Shown: one piece after another, positions 35,488 through 44,956 of the stretch
How the letters are laid out: the number at the start of each line of letters is the position of its first letter
How positions within the stretch are numbered: the first letter of the stretch is position 1
Assembly: GCA_963764205.1 (NCBI GenBank)
Contig: CAVXRN010000002.1
Span: forward strand, 1 to 64,000
Length of the DNA stretch: 64,000 nucleotides
Reading direction: 5' to 3'
DNA from: Chersky-840 sp963764205
GTDB taxonomy: Bacteria > Actinomycetota > Acidimicrobiia > Acidimicrobiales > UBA8190
The notes under the pieces: generated by a model
Database searches by the model: none
What the model saw: the letters and a program-made list of their open reading frames with translations, nothing else
What the model was told of the DNA's origin: nothing
Translations under genes and position numbers: made by a program

Positions 35488-36327
35488 TCAGGGCCAGCCC
35501 GGCACGAGGCCCAGCTCCCGGCACACGTCCTGGGCCTCGACCCACCCCCCGTTGCGATGTTCCGCCTCGGGCGTGGTGACCAGCCACGCCGCTACCGCGC
35601 CGACCACGTCGACCGGTGCGCCGGCCGCGGCGTCGAACCCGAACGCCGCCATGTCGATGGCGATGCGTTCGGTGGCGATGAAGCCCGGGCTGAGGTTGTA
35701 GGCGCGGATCCCGCGGTCGCCCAACTCGACGGCCACCATGCCGGCCAACCGGTGCAACGCCGCTTTGGACATGCCGTAGCCCAGTCCCCAGCCTCCGTGC
35801 CCGGCCGGTGCGGGCGGGTCCATCGTGCCCGAGCTCGAGGCGAGGTTGATCACCACGCCGCCGCCGCGCTCGAGCATCCCGGGGAGCACGAGCTTGGTCA
35901 GGATGACCGGCGCCATGACGTTCGCCGTGAGGTGCTGCTCGATGAGCTCGACGGGCGTGTCGAGGATCTGGTCCATGTGGCCCGGCCCGACATAGCGACC
36001 GTTGTTCACGAGCACGTCGACGCCGCCCCACTGTTCGAGGACCGTCGTGACGGCGGTGTCGAGCGACTGTCGGTCGAGGAGGTCGAGGTACACGGGGAGC
36101 GCTCGTCGACCGGCATCCTCGATGAGCGCGCCGGTGGACAGGAGCGAACCCGGCAGCGCACGCGTGTTGGACTTCGTGACCGTCGAGGAGTGCTCGCGTT
36201 CCTCGCCCTCGTGCATGGTGCGGGCCCCGATGGCGACGTCGAAGCCCGCCCGGGCCAGGTGCACCGCGATCGACTTGCCGATGCCGCGGCTGGCTCCGGT
36301 GACGAGCGCCACCCCCTGGGTCGTCAT
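35488..36327 (-). CDS. SDR-family oxidoreductase
   Basis: A 279-residue short-chain dehydrogenase from the ATG at 36327 (MTTQGVALVTGASRGIGKSI). The cofactor motif TGASRGIG, the structural NNGRYVG (NNAG-like), the catalytic serine in NLASSSGTMD and YGMSKAAL with the Y-x-x-x-K pair are all intact. AGGAG precedes the start. It heads the minus-strand unit with TetR, cyclase and SnoaL-like genes. Substrate is unknown. Confidence 0.9.
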   Translation of the reverse strand: MTTQGVALVTGASRGIGKSIAVHLARAGFDVAIGARTMHEGEEREHSSTVTKSNTRALPGSLLSTGALIEDAGRRALPVYLDLLDRQSLDTAVTTVLEQWGGVDVLVNNGRYVGPGHMDQILDTPVELIEQHLTANVMAPVILTKLVLPGMLERGGGVVINLASSSGTMDPPAPAGHGGWGLGYGMSKAALHRLAGMVAVELGDRGIRAYNLSPGFIATERIAIDMAAFGFDAAAGAPVDVVGAVAAWLVTTPEAEHRNGGWVEAQDVCRELGLVPGWP

Positions 36328-36495
36328 CGGTGGCCTGCTCCTGTTGTCACAATTCCTCCCCTCGAAGCGCCAGTGACAGTAACGGACCCCCGACGACGGC
36401 TCGGCCCGCCGCGGGCCTCGTGTGCAGGTGCGGTCACGATTTCGTAGAGTCGCGGACGACCAGAGCACCCCACCCCGGACCACGATGGAGCTGCC

Positions 36496-37161
36496 ATGAC
36501 CACCACGCCCGATTCCGCTCGCCCCGACGTGTCGGACATGTACGCCGTGCACCAGGCCCTACGGGACTCGTTGGACTGTGCTCCGCAACTGGTCCGTGGG
36601 GTCGGCGCCGGCGACACGGCACGCGTCGGGCTCATCTCGAACTTCTACGAGAACGTCCTGTCGTTCCTGCACGTGCACCACGACGGGGAGGAGCACCTCA
36701 TCTTCGCTCCGCTGCGGGAACGGTGTCCCAGCGATGCCGCGCTCGTCGACCTCATGCAGTCCCAGCACGCGGCGGTGGTCGATCTGATCGTGCGTTCGCG
36801 CGGGGCTCTGGTCGCGTGGTCCGGTGGAGACGTCGCCGCCCAGGAGGCGTCGGCGACAGCGCTGGGTGATCTGGGGCAGGCACTCGACGAGCACCTCACA
36901 GCCGAGGAGACCCAGTTGTTGCCGTTGTGCGCCGAGCATCTCTCCGTCGAGGAGTGGGGGGCGCTCCCGGGCCACGCCCTGGCCAGCTTCGACGGGGACA
37001 AGGTGTGGTTGATCCTCGGGCTCATCCGCGACCAGATGGCCCCGGAGCAGCGCGAGCTGATGCTCGCCAACATGCCTCCGCCCGCGGTGGACATGTGGAC
37101 CGGCTTCGGCGAGCAGGCGTACAAGAACCTCGTGGCCGAGGTCGGCCCGCCCGTGGGCTGA
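36496..37161 (+). CDS. Hemerythrin-like HHE-domain protein
   Basis: A 221-residue four-helix protein. Candidate diiron ligands are spread over helices: H in MYAVHQALRD, HVHHDGEEHLIF (His and Glu), QHAAVVDLI and LDEHLTAEETQLLPL. That pattern matches hemerythrin HHE cation-binding domains. Such proteins bind oxygen, nitric oxide or iron, or act in stress responses. No partner gene is obvious; it stands alone between two divergent/convergent units. Confidence 0.85.
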   Translation: MTTTPDSARPDVSDMYAVHQALRDSLDCAPQLVRGVGAGDTARVGLISNFYENVLSFLHVHHDGEEHLIFAPLRERCPSDAALVDLMQSQHAAVVDLIVRSRGALVAWSGGDVAAQEASATALGDLGQALDEHLTAEETQLLPLCAEHLSVEEWGALPGHALASFDGDKVWLILGLIRDQMAPEQRELMLANMPPPAVDMWTGFGEQAYKNLVAEVGPPVG

Positions 37162-37174
37162 CGCCGACGCGTCC

Positions 37175-38044
37175 TTACCTCGCCCCGCCGACGTCAGAGG
37201 GGCCGCCCACGTCGGAGAGAAAGTCCAAGACCGCGGCGGAGACCGCGTCGGCGTGGGTGAAGACGCCGAGGTGGCTCGCCCCGGCCAGCTCGACGAACCG
37301 GGCGCCGGGGATCTGGTGCGCGGCCTGGCGCGCCCGGGCCGGAGGCGAGTCGACGTCGTGCTCGAACGACAGCACCAGGCACGGCCGGGAGATCTCGGGC
37401 CACCGGGCTACCCGTTCCACGTCGAGCGACCACGCCAGGGCGGCTTCGTACTGGCCCAGGCGACCGGGGTTGGGCCACGGGTCGAGGTCACCGATCAACG
37501 CCAGCCATTGGTCGACGACGTCGTCCTGCTGCAATTCGTGGTTGGGGAGGTAGCGCATCGTCTCGACCGCGTTGAACCAGGCGGGCAACTCGTGGTCCAG
37601 CCGGGCCAGGTCGCGCTCGACGGTGGTGATGGCCTTCTCCCAGGAGGTCCCGAGGTTGCAGCTGCCCATGAACACCGCCGAGCGCACCCGCTCGGGATGC
37701 CGGTAGGCCAGGGTCTCGGCCACCCAGCCCCCCATCGAGTAGCCGGCGACGTGGACGGACTCGAGCCCGAGATGGTCGAGGAGGCCGACGGTGTCGTCGG
37801 TCATCTCGTCGATCGTGTACGGCGCGGGAGGAGCAGACGACGGCGCCACCCCGCGGTTGTCGAAGGTCACGACCCGATACCCCGCATCGACGAGGGCGGG
37901 CATCATGGCGATGTGCCAACCCACCGCGGGTTGGCTGAGACCGCACACGAGCACGACCGGCTCGCCGGCGCTCGGCCCGAACACGTCATAGGCGATGGTC
38001 ACACCGGGCAGGGCGGCTTCTGGCACCGGAGCATCATGCCGCAT
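37175..38044 (-). CDS. Alpha/beta-fold hydrolase
   Basis: A ~289-residue hydrolase from the ATG at 38044 (MRHDAPVPEAALPGVTIAYD). The nucleophile elbow is GYSMGG, the oxyanion region is VVLVCGLSQP, the acid is in FEHDVDSPP and the histidine in GASHLGVF. The layout resembles 3-oxoadipate enol-lactonase and related small esterases. It lies 56 bp downstream of a TetR gene on the same strand. Confidence 0.9.
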   Translation of the reverse strand: MRHDAPVPEAALPGVTIAYDVFGPSAGEPVVLVCGLSQPAVGWHIAMMPALVDAGYRVVTFDNRGVAPSSAPPAPYTIDEMTDDTVGLLDHLGLESVHVAGYSMGGWVAETLAYRHPERVRSAVFMGSCNLGTSWEKAITTVERDLARLDHELPAWFNAVETMRYLPNHELQQDDVVDQWLALIGDLDPWPNPGRLGQYEAALAWSLDVERVARWPEISRPCLVLSFEHDVDSPPARARQAAHQIPGARFVELAGASHLGVFTHADAVSAAVLDFLSDVGGPSDVGGAR

Positions 38045-38100
38045 CGACTCCGGGCGAGGCCTGCGCGCCCTCCTCGGCGTCCGAGACGTGGGGGAGGGCG

Positions 38101-38745
38101 CTACCTCGCCACGGGAGGCCGAAGCCCGTCGCACACGATCTGCACCATGCGCTGCACCGAGGCGTCGTCATGGCCGGCGTGGTCGCCGATCTGGCACACC
38201 CCGACGACCAGGCCGATCATCTCCTCGGTCGACACGTCGTCGCGGACCGCTCCCGTCTCGACGGCGCGAGCGAGCAAGGTGTCGACCATCCGCTTCATCG
38301 CGTCGACCTTCTCCGAGCACGTCGACTTGATGTCGATGCCGGCGGAGCTCAAGGCGTCGAAGAGGTCGTGCTTGGCCGACGCCTGTTCGGCGAATTCGCC
38401 CAGGAAGCAGAACAGCGCCTCGCCCGGATCGTCACTGTCGGCGTAGGACGCCGCCATCTCGAGGAGATATTCGAGGCGGGCCGCCACGATCGCCTCGAAG
38501 AGCGCCTCTTTGGTGGGGAAGTGGCGGTACAGCGTCCCTACCCCGACACCGGCCCGTTCCGCCACCGTGTCGATGGGCACCGCCAGGCCCTCGGTGGCGA
38601 AGATCGTCTCGGCCGCCTCGAGGATGCGCTGCCGGTTCTTCACGGCGTCGGCCCGCATGGGTCGGCAGCCCGTCACCGCCACTGCGTCCCCGACGCGCGC
38701 CTCGCCAGGGCTCATGTCCAAGACGGTGTCTGCATCGGCGGTCAT
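38101..38745 (-). CDS. TetR-family regulator, probable repressor of the divergent MFS exporter
   Basis: A ~214-residue regulator from the ATG at 38745. The DNA-binding domain reads RILEAAETIFATEGLAVPIDTVAERAGVGVGTLYRHFPTK, followed by an all-helical ligand domain. Longer upstream readings enter the promoter region and are rejected. It is divergent from the DHA2 transporter at 38901, and the intergenic region carries two matching 18-bp inverted repeats, a typical TetR-exporter arrangement. Confidence 0.92.
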   Translation of the reverse strand: MTADADTVLDMSPGEARVGDAVAVTGCRPMRADAVKNRQRILEAAETIFATEGLAVPIDTVAERAGVGVGTLYRHFPTKEALFEAIVAARLEYLLEMAASYADSDDPGEALFCFLGEFAEQASAKHDLFDALSSAGIDIKSTCSEKVDAMKRMVDTLLARAVETGAVRDDVSTEEMIGLVVGVCQIGDHAGHDDASVQRMVQIVCDGLRPPVAR

Positions 38746-38768
38746 GACGTTGGGCCCCCAACATCTGG

Positions 38769-38798
38769 TTGACAAACGGAACGCACGCTCCGTATAGT
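38769..38798 (+). promoter_or_regulatory. Promoter of the DHA2 exporter with operator in its spacer
   Basis: A -35 box TTGACA (38769-38774) and -10 TATAGT (38793-38798) are separated by 18 bp. The spacer is almost filled by ACGGAACGCACGCTCCGT (38776-38793), whose ACGGA and TCCGT arms are perfectly complementary. A repressor bound there would block RNA polymerase. Confidence 0.7.
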
Positions 38799-38808
38799 AT
38801 CCCTTCAA

Positions 38809-38826
38809 ACGGAACCTTCGCTCCGA
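38809..38826. promoter_or_regulatory. Second operator-like repeat for the TetR/DHA2 pair
   Basis: ACGGAACCTTCGCTCCGA repeats the arm-N8-arm plan of the operator at 38776-38793, 33 bp further downstream (about three helical turns). It supports two TetR dimers bound on one face of the DNA. Confidence 0.6.
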
Positions 38827-38900
38827 TTCTAGACCCGCCCCGGTCCCAAAGGCCAGAAATAAGGCCGCCGAGCCCCGCAGATCAGCAGAGAGGTGCCCCC

Positions 38901-40464
38901 ATGACCACGACCGAGACGCCGCCGATGACGGCAGCACAGACCGAAGGACCGGACCCCAAGCGGTACTGGTCCCTGGCGGTCATTGCCGTGGCCCAGCTCA
39001 TGATCGTGCTCGACGCCTCGGTCGTGATCGTGGCGCTGCCCTCGGCCCAACGAGCGCTGCACATCTCGATCGCCAACCGGCAGTGGGTCATCGGGGCCTA
39101 CACCCTGGCCTTCGGGAGCTTGCTGCTCCTGGGGGGCCGGATCGCGGACTACCTCGGACGTCGGCGCATGTTCATCGTCGGGCTGCTCGGCTTCGGCGTC
39201 GCCTCGGCCCTCGGGGGCCTGGCCCAGGATCAAGCCATGTTGTTCGCGGCTCGCGCCCTGCAGGGCGCGTTCGCGGCCGTGATGGCACCCGCCGCCCTGT
39301 CGCTGCTCACGGTGACGTTCACCGAGCCCCACGAGCGGGCCCGGGCATTCGGTGTCTACGGCGGCATCGCCGGCGGGGGGCAGCCATCGGGCTCGTCCTC
39401 GGCGGCACGTTGACGCAGTTGGCGTCGTGGCGCTGGACCCTGCTCATCAATGCGCCCATCGCGCTGCTCGCCGCCTACGGCGCCAGCCGGGTCATTCGTG
39501 AGAGCAAGGGCGAGGCCAGGGGGGATACGACCTGCCCGGCGCGGTGACCGTCACCGGTGGGCTGTTCCTGCTCGTCTACGGGTTCACCATCGCCGGCACC
39601 CACGGGTGGGGAGCTCCGCTCACCGTGGCGCTGCTGTCGGGGGCGGCGGTGCTCATCGCCACCTTCGTCGCCATCGAGCTTCGGACGTCGCACCCGCTGC
39701 TCCCCATGCGCGTCCTGCTCGATCGCAACCGAGGGGGGTCGTTCCTGGCCTCGCTGCTCGTGGGGGCCGGGATGTTGGGGACCTTCTTGTTCCTCACCTA
39801 CTTCTTCCAGGCGACGTTGCACTACTCGGCCCTCAAGACCGGGTTCGCCTTCCTGCCCTTCTCCGGAGGGATCATCTTGGGGGCCGGGCTGGCCAGCCGC
39901 CTGCTGCCGCGGACCGGCCCGCGGGCCCTGATGGTGGCCGGGCTGACACTCGCGGCCGGCGGGCTCGTGTGGTTCACGGGCCTCACGGTGCACAGCACCT
40001 ACCTGGCCCATGTGCTCCCGCCCGAGATCCTGGTGAGCCTCGGCATGGGGATGACCTTCGTCCCCATGAGCAGCACTGCGCTCATCGGTGTCGAGCCCAA
40101 CGACGCCGGGGTGGCGAGCGCGCTGGTCAACACCACACAACAGGTGGGGGGGTCGCTCGGCACCGCCCTGCTCAACACCGTGGCCGCAACCGCAGCGGCG
40201 ACATTCCTGGCCGGCCACGTCAAGAGCGTTGCCAACGCGCAGGCCGCGGCGGTGCACGGGTACACCACCGCCTTCACCGTCAGTGCGGTGCTGCTGGCCA
40301 GCGCAGCGGTGGTGGCCGGGGTGCTGGTGCAGGCGTCACGCCACCAGGTCGGATCCGAAGATGATCAGGGCAGCGTCGAACAGGGCGTCGAACAGGGCGT
40401 CGACGATGGCGCCGGAGCGATGGCCGAGCTCGAGCCCGTCGGGGTCGAGGAGTCAGTGGCCTGA
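38901..40464 (+). CDS. DHA2-type MFS drug/metabolite exporter (two frameshifts)
   Basis: A 14-span major facilitator from the ATG at 38901. Motif A is GGRIADYLGRRRM, and helix 1 carries the QLMIVLDASVVIVALPS signature. The frame is broken near 39380 and near 39525, each at a run of six G where a seventh restores the expected protein (GGGAAIGLVLGG; GGYDLPGAVTV). Length is 3n+1, matching two missing bases. The rest of the protein is intact up to a charged tail. The double homopolymer pattern argues for sequencing error rather than decay. It is probably controlled by the divergent TetR. Confidence 0.85.
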
Positions 40465-41820
40465 CGCCGGTCGGCCCGACACCGGTTGGCCGGGCCCGAT
40501 CTCGTCCGCCGGGTTGCTCTTTACCCTCACGTCGGCATACCAGGCCAGCAGGAGAGCGACACCGGCGCCGAAGAGCAGCACGGCGGAGATGCCCACCGCT
40601 GACACCACAGGTCCGATGATGAGGTTGCCCAGCGCCACGGTCCCGCCGAAGCCCATGATCCACAGCGCCATGACGCGGCCGCGCACGGCGTCGCTCAGCC
40701 GGGTCTGCAGTGCGGTGTTGAGCGCCGTGATGAAGGCGAAGTAGAAGGCACCGAGGACGGCCACGACGAAGTAGGCCGGGAAGGCGGACCGCAAGAGGGC
40801 GAACGCGGTCAGCGTCGCGGCGTAGCCCAGCAGGCAGACCCGCACGAGCATGGGTTTGGAGGTCCGGGCGAACACGGTGCCGATGGAGATGGCGCCGAGG
40901 AGCGCGCCGGTGCCGAAGCAGGCGTAGAGCAGTCCGTAGTTGGCCGATTTGGGGTCGATGCCGAGGTTGTGGGCCGCCACGACCGGCATCTGTCCGATGA
41001 AGGCCAGCGCGAGGAGAGAGAACACGAAGACCGTCACCAGACAACGACCGACCACTCTGTCCTGGCGGGCGGTGGTGATGCCGGCCGTGAGCTCGCGCCA
41101 GCGGCTGGCGTGCTGGGTCGAGGGGGGAAGGATCGGGAGCGAGACCATCATCAGGGCGCCCACCACGAAGAGGTACGTGACGGCATTGCCGGCGAAGACC
41201 CACGCCGGTCCGACGAAGTGGTATGCCACGCCGCCGATGATGGGGCCGATGACGCGCGACGCGTTCATCTGGGCCGAGTTGAGCGAGATGGCGCCGGGCA
41301 GGTCGGCTCGGTTGACGAGGCCGGGCAGGATGGCGGCGTAGGCCGGGCCGAACATGGCGCTGCCGATCCCGACCATCACCACCATGACGACGAGCACGAC
41401 GTGCGACGGTGAGGGGCTCCGGACCACCCAGGCCAGTGCGAGCGAGAAGATCAGCTGCTCGAGCGAGAGGAGGATGAGGAACTTCTTGCGGTCTACCTTG
41501 TCGGCGATCAGGCCACCCACCATCGCCAACAAGAGGGCGGGGCCGAGTTGGGCGAAGATGATCAGCCCGACGAAACTGCTCGAGTGGGTGATGTCATAGG
41601 CATACGCACCCAGGACGACGTTCTGCATCCACGTCCCGATGTTCGATGCGAACGCACCCAGGAAGACGATGCGGAAGGTGCGGTGTCGAAGCGCGGAGAC
41701 CGCAGTGCCCGACGACAGCGTTCCCGACGACAGGGGCCGGTCGCCGTCGATGACGGCATCCTCGATCTCTTCGATCGACGGCGGGGCGAGCTCCGACTCG
41801 CCGGCGGGCTCCGGTGGCAC
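40453..41820 (-). CDS. MFS transporter (MFS_3/EntS-like)
   Basis: A ~455-residue, 12-span transporter. I use the GTG at 41820 (PPEPAGESELAPPSIEE); longer readings run into YihY. Early signatures are FRIVFLGAFASNIGTWMQNVVLG and GGLIADKVDRKKFL (motif A-like), typical of the EntS/TetV group that exports siderophores, macrolides or drugs. It lies 23 bp downstream of the YihY-like gene on the same strand, and its 3' end overlaps the convergent DHA2 gene by 12 bp. Confidence 0.88.
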   Translation of the reverse strand: MPPEPAGESELAPPSIEEIEDAVIDGDRPLSSGTLSSGTAVSALRHRTFRIVFLGAFASNIGTWMQNVVLGAYAYDITHSSSFVGLIIFAQLGPALLLAMVGGLIADKVDRKKFLILLSLEQLIFSLALAWVVRSPSPSHVVLVVMVVMVGIGSAMFGPAYAAILPGLVNRADLPGAISLNSAQMNASRVIGPIIGGVAYHFVGPAWVFAGNAVTYLFVVGALMMVSLPILPPSTQHASRWRELTAGITTARQDRVVGRCLVTVFVFSLLALAFIGQMPVVAAHNLGIDPKSANYGLLYACFGTGALLGAISIGTVFARTSKPMLVRVCLLGYAATLTAFALLRSAFPAYFVVAVLGAFYFAFITALNTALQTRLSDAVRGRVMALWIMGFGGTVALGNLIIGPVVSAVGISAVLLFGAGVALLLAWYADVRVKSNPADEIGPGQPVSGRPASGH

Positions 41821-41843
41821 CCTCGCATCGTAGGCGGCGTCGG

Positions 41844-42821
41844 TCAGGGACCTTCCGGGCTGGAAGGGAATTCCACACGGACCCGCTGTTCGGGACGGCG
41901 TTCGCCTTGTTCGGCGATGGCACTGAGCACGGCCCGGTCGGCCGCGGTCAACGGCGGAGGAGCCATGCTGCGAGGGTAGAGATGCCGCATCCTCACGACG
42001 TTGACTTCCGCCGCGTACATGGTGACCTCTGCCGCCAGGTAGATGAACGAAATGAGGCCCAGGACACTGGCGAAGTAGCCGTACACCTGGCTGGCGTGGC
42101 GCAGGGCATGACTGACCAGGAGCGTGCCGGCGTACTGGAGGATGGTCCAGCCCACGCCGGCCAGGATCGCCCCCGGGACCAGGTGGCTGGTCTTGATGGA
42201 CTTGGGCGTGAGCACCCGGAACCCCAACACGTACAGGAGGATGCTGATCAGGAGTCCGATCGTGCCGAACAACAGCTGGGACCACACCGGGCCATGACCG
42301 AAGGTCACCTTGCCGGCCAGGAACGTGGTGAGCACGACATCGAGGCCGAGGATGCCGAGGAACTCCATGCTGCGCCCGAGGCGGGGCAGAAAGCCGGGGC
42401 GGATCACGCCTGGCACGTTCCACACCTCGGCCATGGCCCGCTGCGCCGCCTGGCTCACGCCCAACGATCCCCACACCAGTCCGAGCAACCCCACCACGAG
42501 ACCGAGCACGCTTCCGGCGTGCAACGACCGGACCCCGTTCGGGCCCGCCAGCTGGTCTCCCACGATCGGGAACTGACCGAGGGCCGAATGGATGATGCGG
42601 TGCTGCATCGCGGTGTCATGGGCGAAGAACAGCCCCAGGAGCGTGGTCAGGACCAGGAGCAAGGGAAACAGCGACAGGAACCCGTAGTACGCGATGAGCG
42701 CGACCAGTGCGCCCGCCGCGTCGTCGCCGAATTTCTTCACTACGCCGAACACGAAGGAAGGGACCGTGTGGCGCTGCTGGAACCGATCGATGCGACGGAC
42801 GACGCTCTCGACCGGGTTCAC
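41844..42821 (-). CDS. YihY/UPF0761-family inner membrane protein
   Basis: A 325-residue protein with six hydrophobic spans. The segment GDDAAGALVALIAYYGFLSLFPLLLVL is characteristic of YihY proteins, once misannotated as ribonuclease BN. The C terminus is short and charged. Molecular role is not established; transport is proposed for the family. It shares its strand and likely transcript with the downstream MFS gene. Confidence 0.9.
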   Translation of the reverse strand: MNPVESVVRRIDRFQQRHTVPSFVFGVVKKFGDDAAGALVALIAYYGFLSLFPLLLVLTTLLGLFFAHDTAMQHRIIHSALGQFPIVGDQLAGPNGVRSLHAGSVLGLVVGLLGLVWGSLGVSQAAQRAMAEVWNVPGVIRPGFLPRLGRSMEFLGILGLDVVLTTFLAGKVTFGHGPVWSQLLFGTIGLLISILLYVLGFRVLTPKSIKTSHLVPGAILAGVGWTILQYAGTLLVSHALRHASQVYGYFASVLGLISFIYLAAEVTMYAAEVNVVRMRHLYPRSMAPPPLTAADRAVLSAIAEQGERRPEQRVRVEFPSSPEGP

Positions 42822-42941
42822 TGCCCGGTTCTACCCAATGAGTGGACCGACGACAACACGTCGGTGCGCCTCGTTCGGGCTTTAGGTTGCCCGGCACGAC
42901 GATGTGGGGAAGGCTGGCCGGGACCGACGGGGGAGATGGAC

Positions 42942-43343
42942 ATGGACGAACCGGATCGCCTCGAGGCGCGAGGAATCGTGACCAAGCAGAGCCCACGGTC
43001 CGTCGCCGACACCGTGGCCCGCCTGGTCGACGTGGTACGCACAAAGGGGATGAAGGTGTTCGTCGTGATCGACCACAGCGGCGAGGCGAAGGACAAGGGG
43101 CTCGAGTTGCGCGACACCAAGGTCGTGATCTTCGGAAGCCCTGAAGCCGGCACGCCCGTCATGGTGGCCTCGCCGCTCGCAGCACTCGACCTGCCGCTCA
43201 AAGTGTTGGTGTGGGCTGACGGTGACAAGACCAGCGTGAGTTACACGGCCCCTGCCGCGCTCGCCGCACGGTACGGGCTCGACAGGGAGCTGGCAGGGAG
43301 ACTGGCCGGCATCGACGCCCTGACCGACGCAGCCCTGGCGTGA
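42942..43343 (+). CDS. DUF302-family protein
   Basis: A 133-residue soluble protein. Of two neighbouring ATGs I prefer 42942, which is six bases after GGGGGAG; 42936 would be too close to it. The sequence VADTVARLVDVVRTKGMKVFVVIDHSGEA, then VVIFGSPEAGTPVM, is the DUF302 signature. Family function is unknown, with proposed roles in small-molecule or metal handling. It is followed after 10 bp by an MFS exporter gene. Confidence 0.88.
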   Translation: MDEPDRLEARGIVTKQSPRSVADTVARLVDVVRTKGMKVFVVIDHSGEAKDKGLELRDTKVVIFGSPEAGTPVMVASPLAALDLPLKVLVWADGDKTSVSYTAPAALAARYGLDRELAGRLAGIDALTDAALA

Positions 43344-43353
43344 TGACGGCCCC

Positions 43354-44922
43354 ATGACCGCGGCCGGCGCGACCGGAGGCCGGTCCAGGAACCTGATCCT
43401 GGCGGCGATGATCTTCGCCGTCGCGATGACGTTCATCGACCAGACCATCGTGTCGATCGCCGCGCCACAGATCCAACGCGAGCTCGGCCTCAGCAGCACG
43501 GGCATGCAATGGGCCATCAACGCCTACATCCTGTCGTTGGCCGCCCTCTTCGCCTTCGGGGGCAGGCTCGGAGACACCGTCGGACATCGGCGCATGGTCG
43601 TGCTCGGCGTCATCGTCTTCGCCGGAGCCTCGGCCATGTGCGGTCTCACGCCCAAGGGGAACGTGGCCGAGGCCTGGATCGTGACGTTCCGTGTGGTGCA
43701 GGGTGCGGGCGGGGCGATCATGTTCCCGGCCGCGCTCGCCATCGTGGTGCAGACCTTCGAGCTCCGGGAGCGGGGCAGGGCGTTGGCGTTGTTCTTCGGC
43801 ATCGCCGGGGGTCTCACCGCCATCGGTCCCATCCTCGGTGGGTTCCTGACCGAGTGGACGTGGCGGGCCATCTTCTGGGTCAACATCCCGGTCGCCCTCA
43901 TCGCCCTGGTCCTCATCGCCGTGTCGAAGCCCGAGACCGCACACCGCCCTGCGCCCATGGACTACCGGGGACTGGCGCTGATCGTCCCGGGCATCGCCCT
44001 CAGTGTGTTCGGGTTCCAGCAGTCGGCCATCTGGGGCTGGAGCAACCCCGCCACCGGGTTGGTCATCGCGGCGGGCGTGGTGCTCCTCGTCGTGTTCTAC
44101 TTCGTCGAGCTCCGCACGCCCTCGCCGTTGATCCAGATGAGCATCTTCCGCATCCGGGCCTTCTCAGTCGAGAACCTCGTCCTCGGCATCTCCATGCTCG
44201 TGTTCGTCCCGGTCTTCTTCTTCGCCAGCGAGTACGCCCAGATCGCCCTGGGCAAGACCGCGTCGCAGGCCGGGCTGTACCTCCTCTACTTCTTCATCGG
44301 GTTCGTGATCACCTCGCAGATCGGTGGTCGGATGCTCGACCGAGGGGGAGCCAAGCGCCCCGTGGTCATCGGCTGTGTGCTGGCGGCGGTGGGTTTCGAC
44401 CTCTGGGCCGGCAAGGTCACCGAGCTGAGCTTCGCCTCGCAGCAGTGGTACGTGATCATGGCCGGGGCCGGCATGGGGTTCATGCTCAGCCCGGCCAGCA
44501 CCGATGCCGTCAACCGCGCCTCGCGCCTGTCGTACGGCGAGGCCACCGGGATCACCCAGACGGTGCGGAACTACGCGGCGAGTCTGGGACTGGCGATCCT
44601 CGGCACCATCCTGGTCTCGAGCCTGCGCTCGCAGCTCGTCACATCCTTCGTGTCCCAGGGGGTCCCGATCGGGCGCGCCGACCGATTGGCGTCGAGCATC
44701 TCCCAAGCACAAGGCGGAAGCGGCGGTGTCGCATCGATCCCGCACTTCGTGCGGGTGGACTTCGCCTACGCCACGCGCAACGTGCTCCACGTCATGGCGG
44801 TGATCATGGTGGCAGCGGCGGTCGTGGCCTTTGTCGGGCTCCGGCGCGGGGTGCAAGAGGACGTCGGGGGATCGGTGCCGAACCCGGTAGGGACGCCGTC
44901 GACGCAGCAGGGACCGGCGTGA
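43354..44922 (+). CDS. DHA2/EmrB-type MFS transporter
   Basis: A 522-residue, 14-span proton antiporter-type exporter. Helix 1 reads MTFIDQTIVSIAAPQIQRELG, the hallmark of EmrB/QacA proteins. Motif A is GGRLGDTVGHRRM, and motif C-like glycine/proline helices follow (GIAGGLTAIGPILGGFL). The frame is intact, unlike the related gene at 38901. Substrate is unknown. It is close to the DUF302 gene upstream and to a DksA-like gene downstream. Confidence 0.92.
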   Translation: MTAAGATGGRSRNLILAAMIFAVAMTFIDQTIVSIAAPQIQRELGLSSTGMQWAINAYILSLAALFAFGGRLGDTVGHRRMVVLGVIVFAGASAMCGLTPKGNVAEAWIVTFRVVQGAGGAIMFPAALAIVVQTFELRERGRALALFFGIAGGLTAIGPILGGFLTEWTWRAIFWVNIPVALIALVLIAVSKPETAHRPAPMDYRGLALIVPGIALSVFGFQQSAIWGWSNPATGLVIAAGVVLLVVFYFVELRTPSPLIQMSIFRIRAFSVENLVLGISMLVFVPVFFFASEYAQIALGKTASQAGLYLLYFFIGFVITSQIGGRMLDRGGAKRPVVIGCVLAAVGFDLWAGKVTELSFASQQWYVIMAGAGMGFMLSPASTDAVNRASRLSYGEATGITQTVRNYAASLGLAILGTILVSSLRSQLVTSFVSQGVPIGRADRLASSISQAQGGSGGVASIPHFVRVDFAYATRNVLHVMAVIMVAAAVVAFVGLRRGVQEDVGGSVPNPVGTPSTQQGPA

Positions 44923-44956
44923 CCACCCTGTACCGTGGCACATCGCACAGGGAGGG

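Noticed and set aside
38901..40464. Three separate small membrane genes
   Set aside because: The pieces join into one standard 14-span DHA2 transporter if one G is added at each of two G6 runs.
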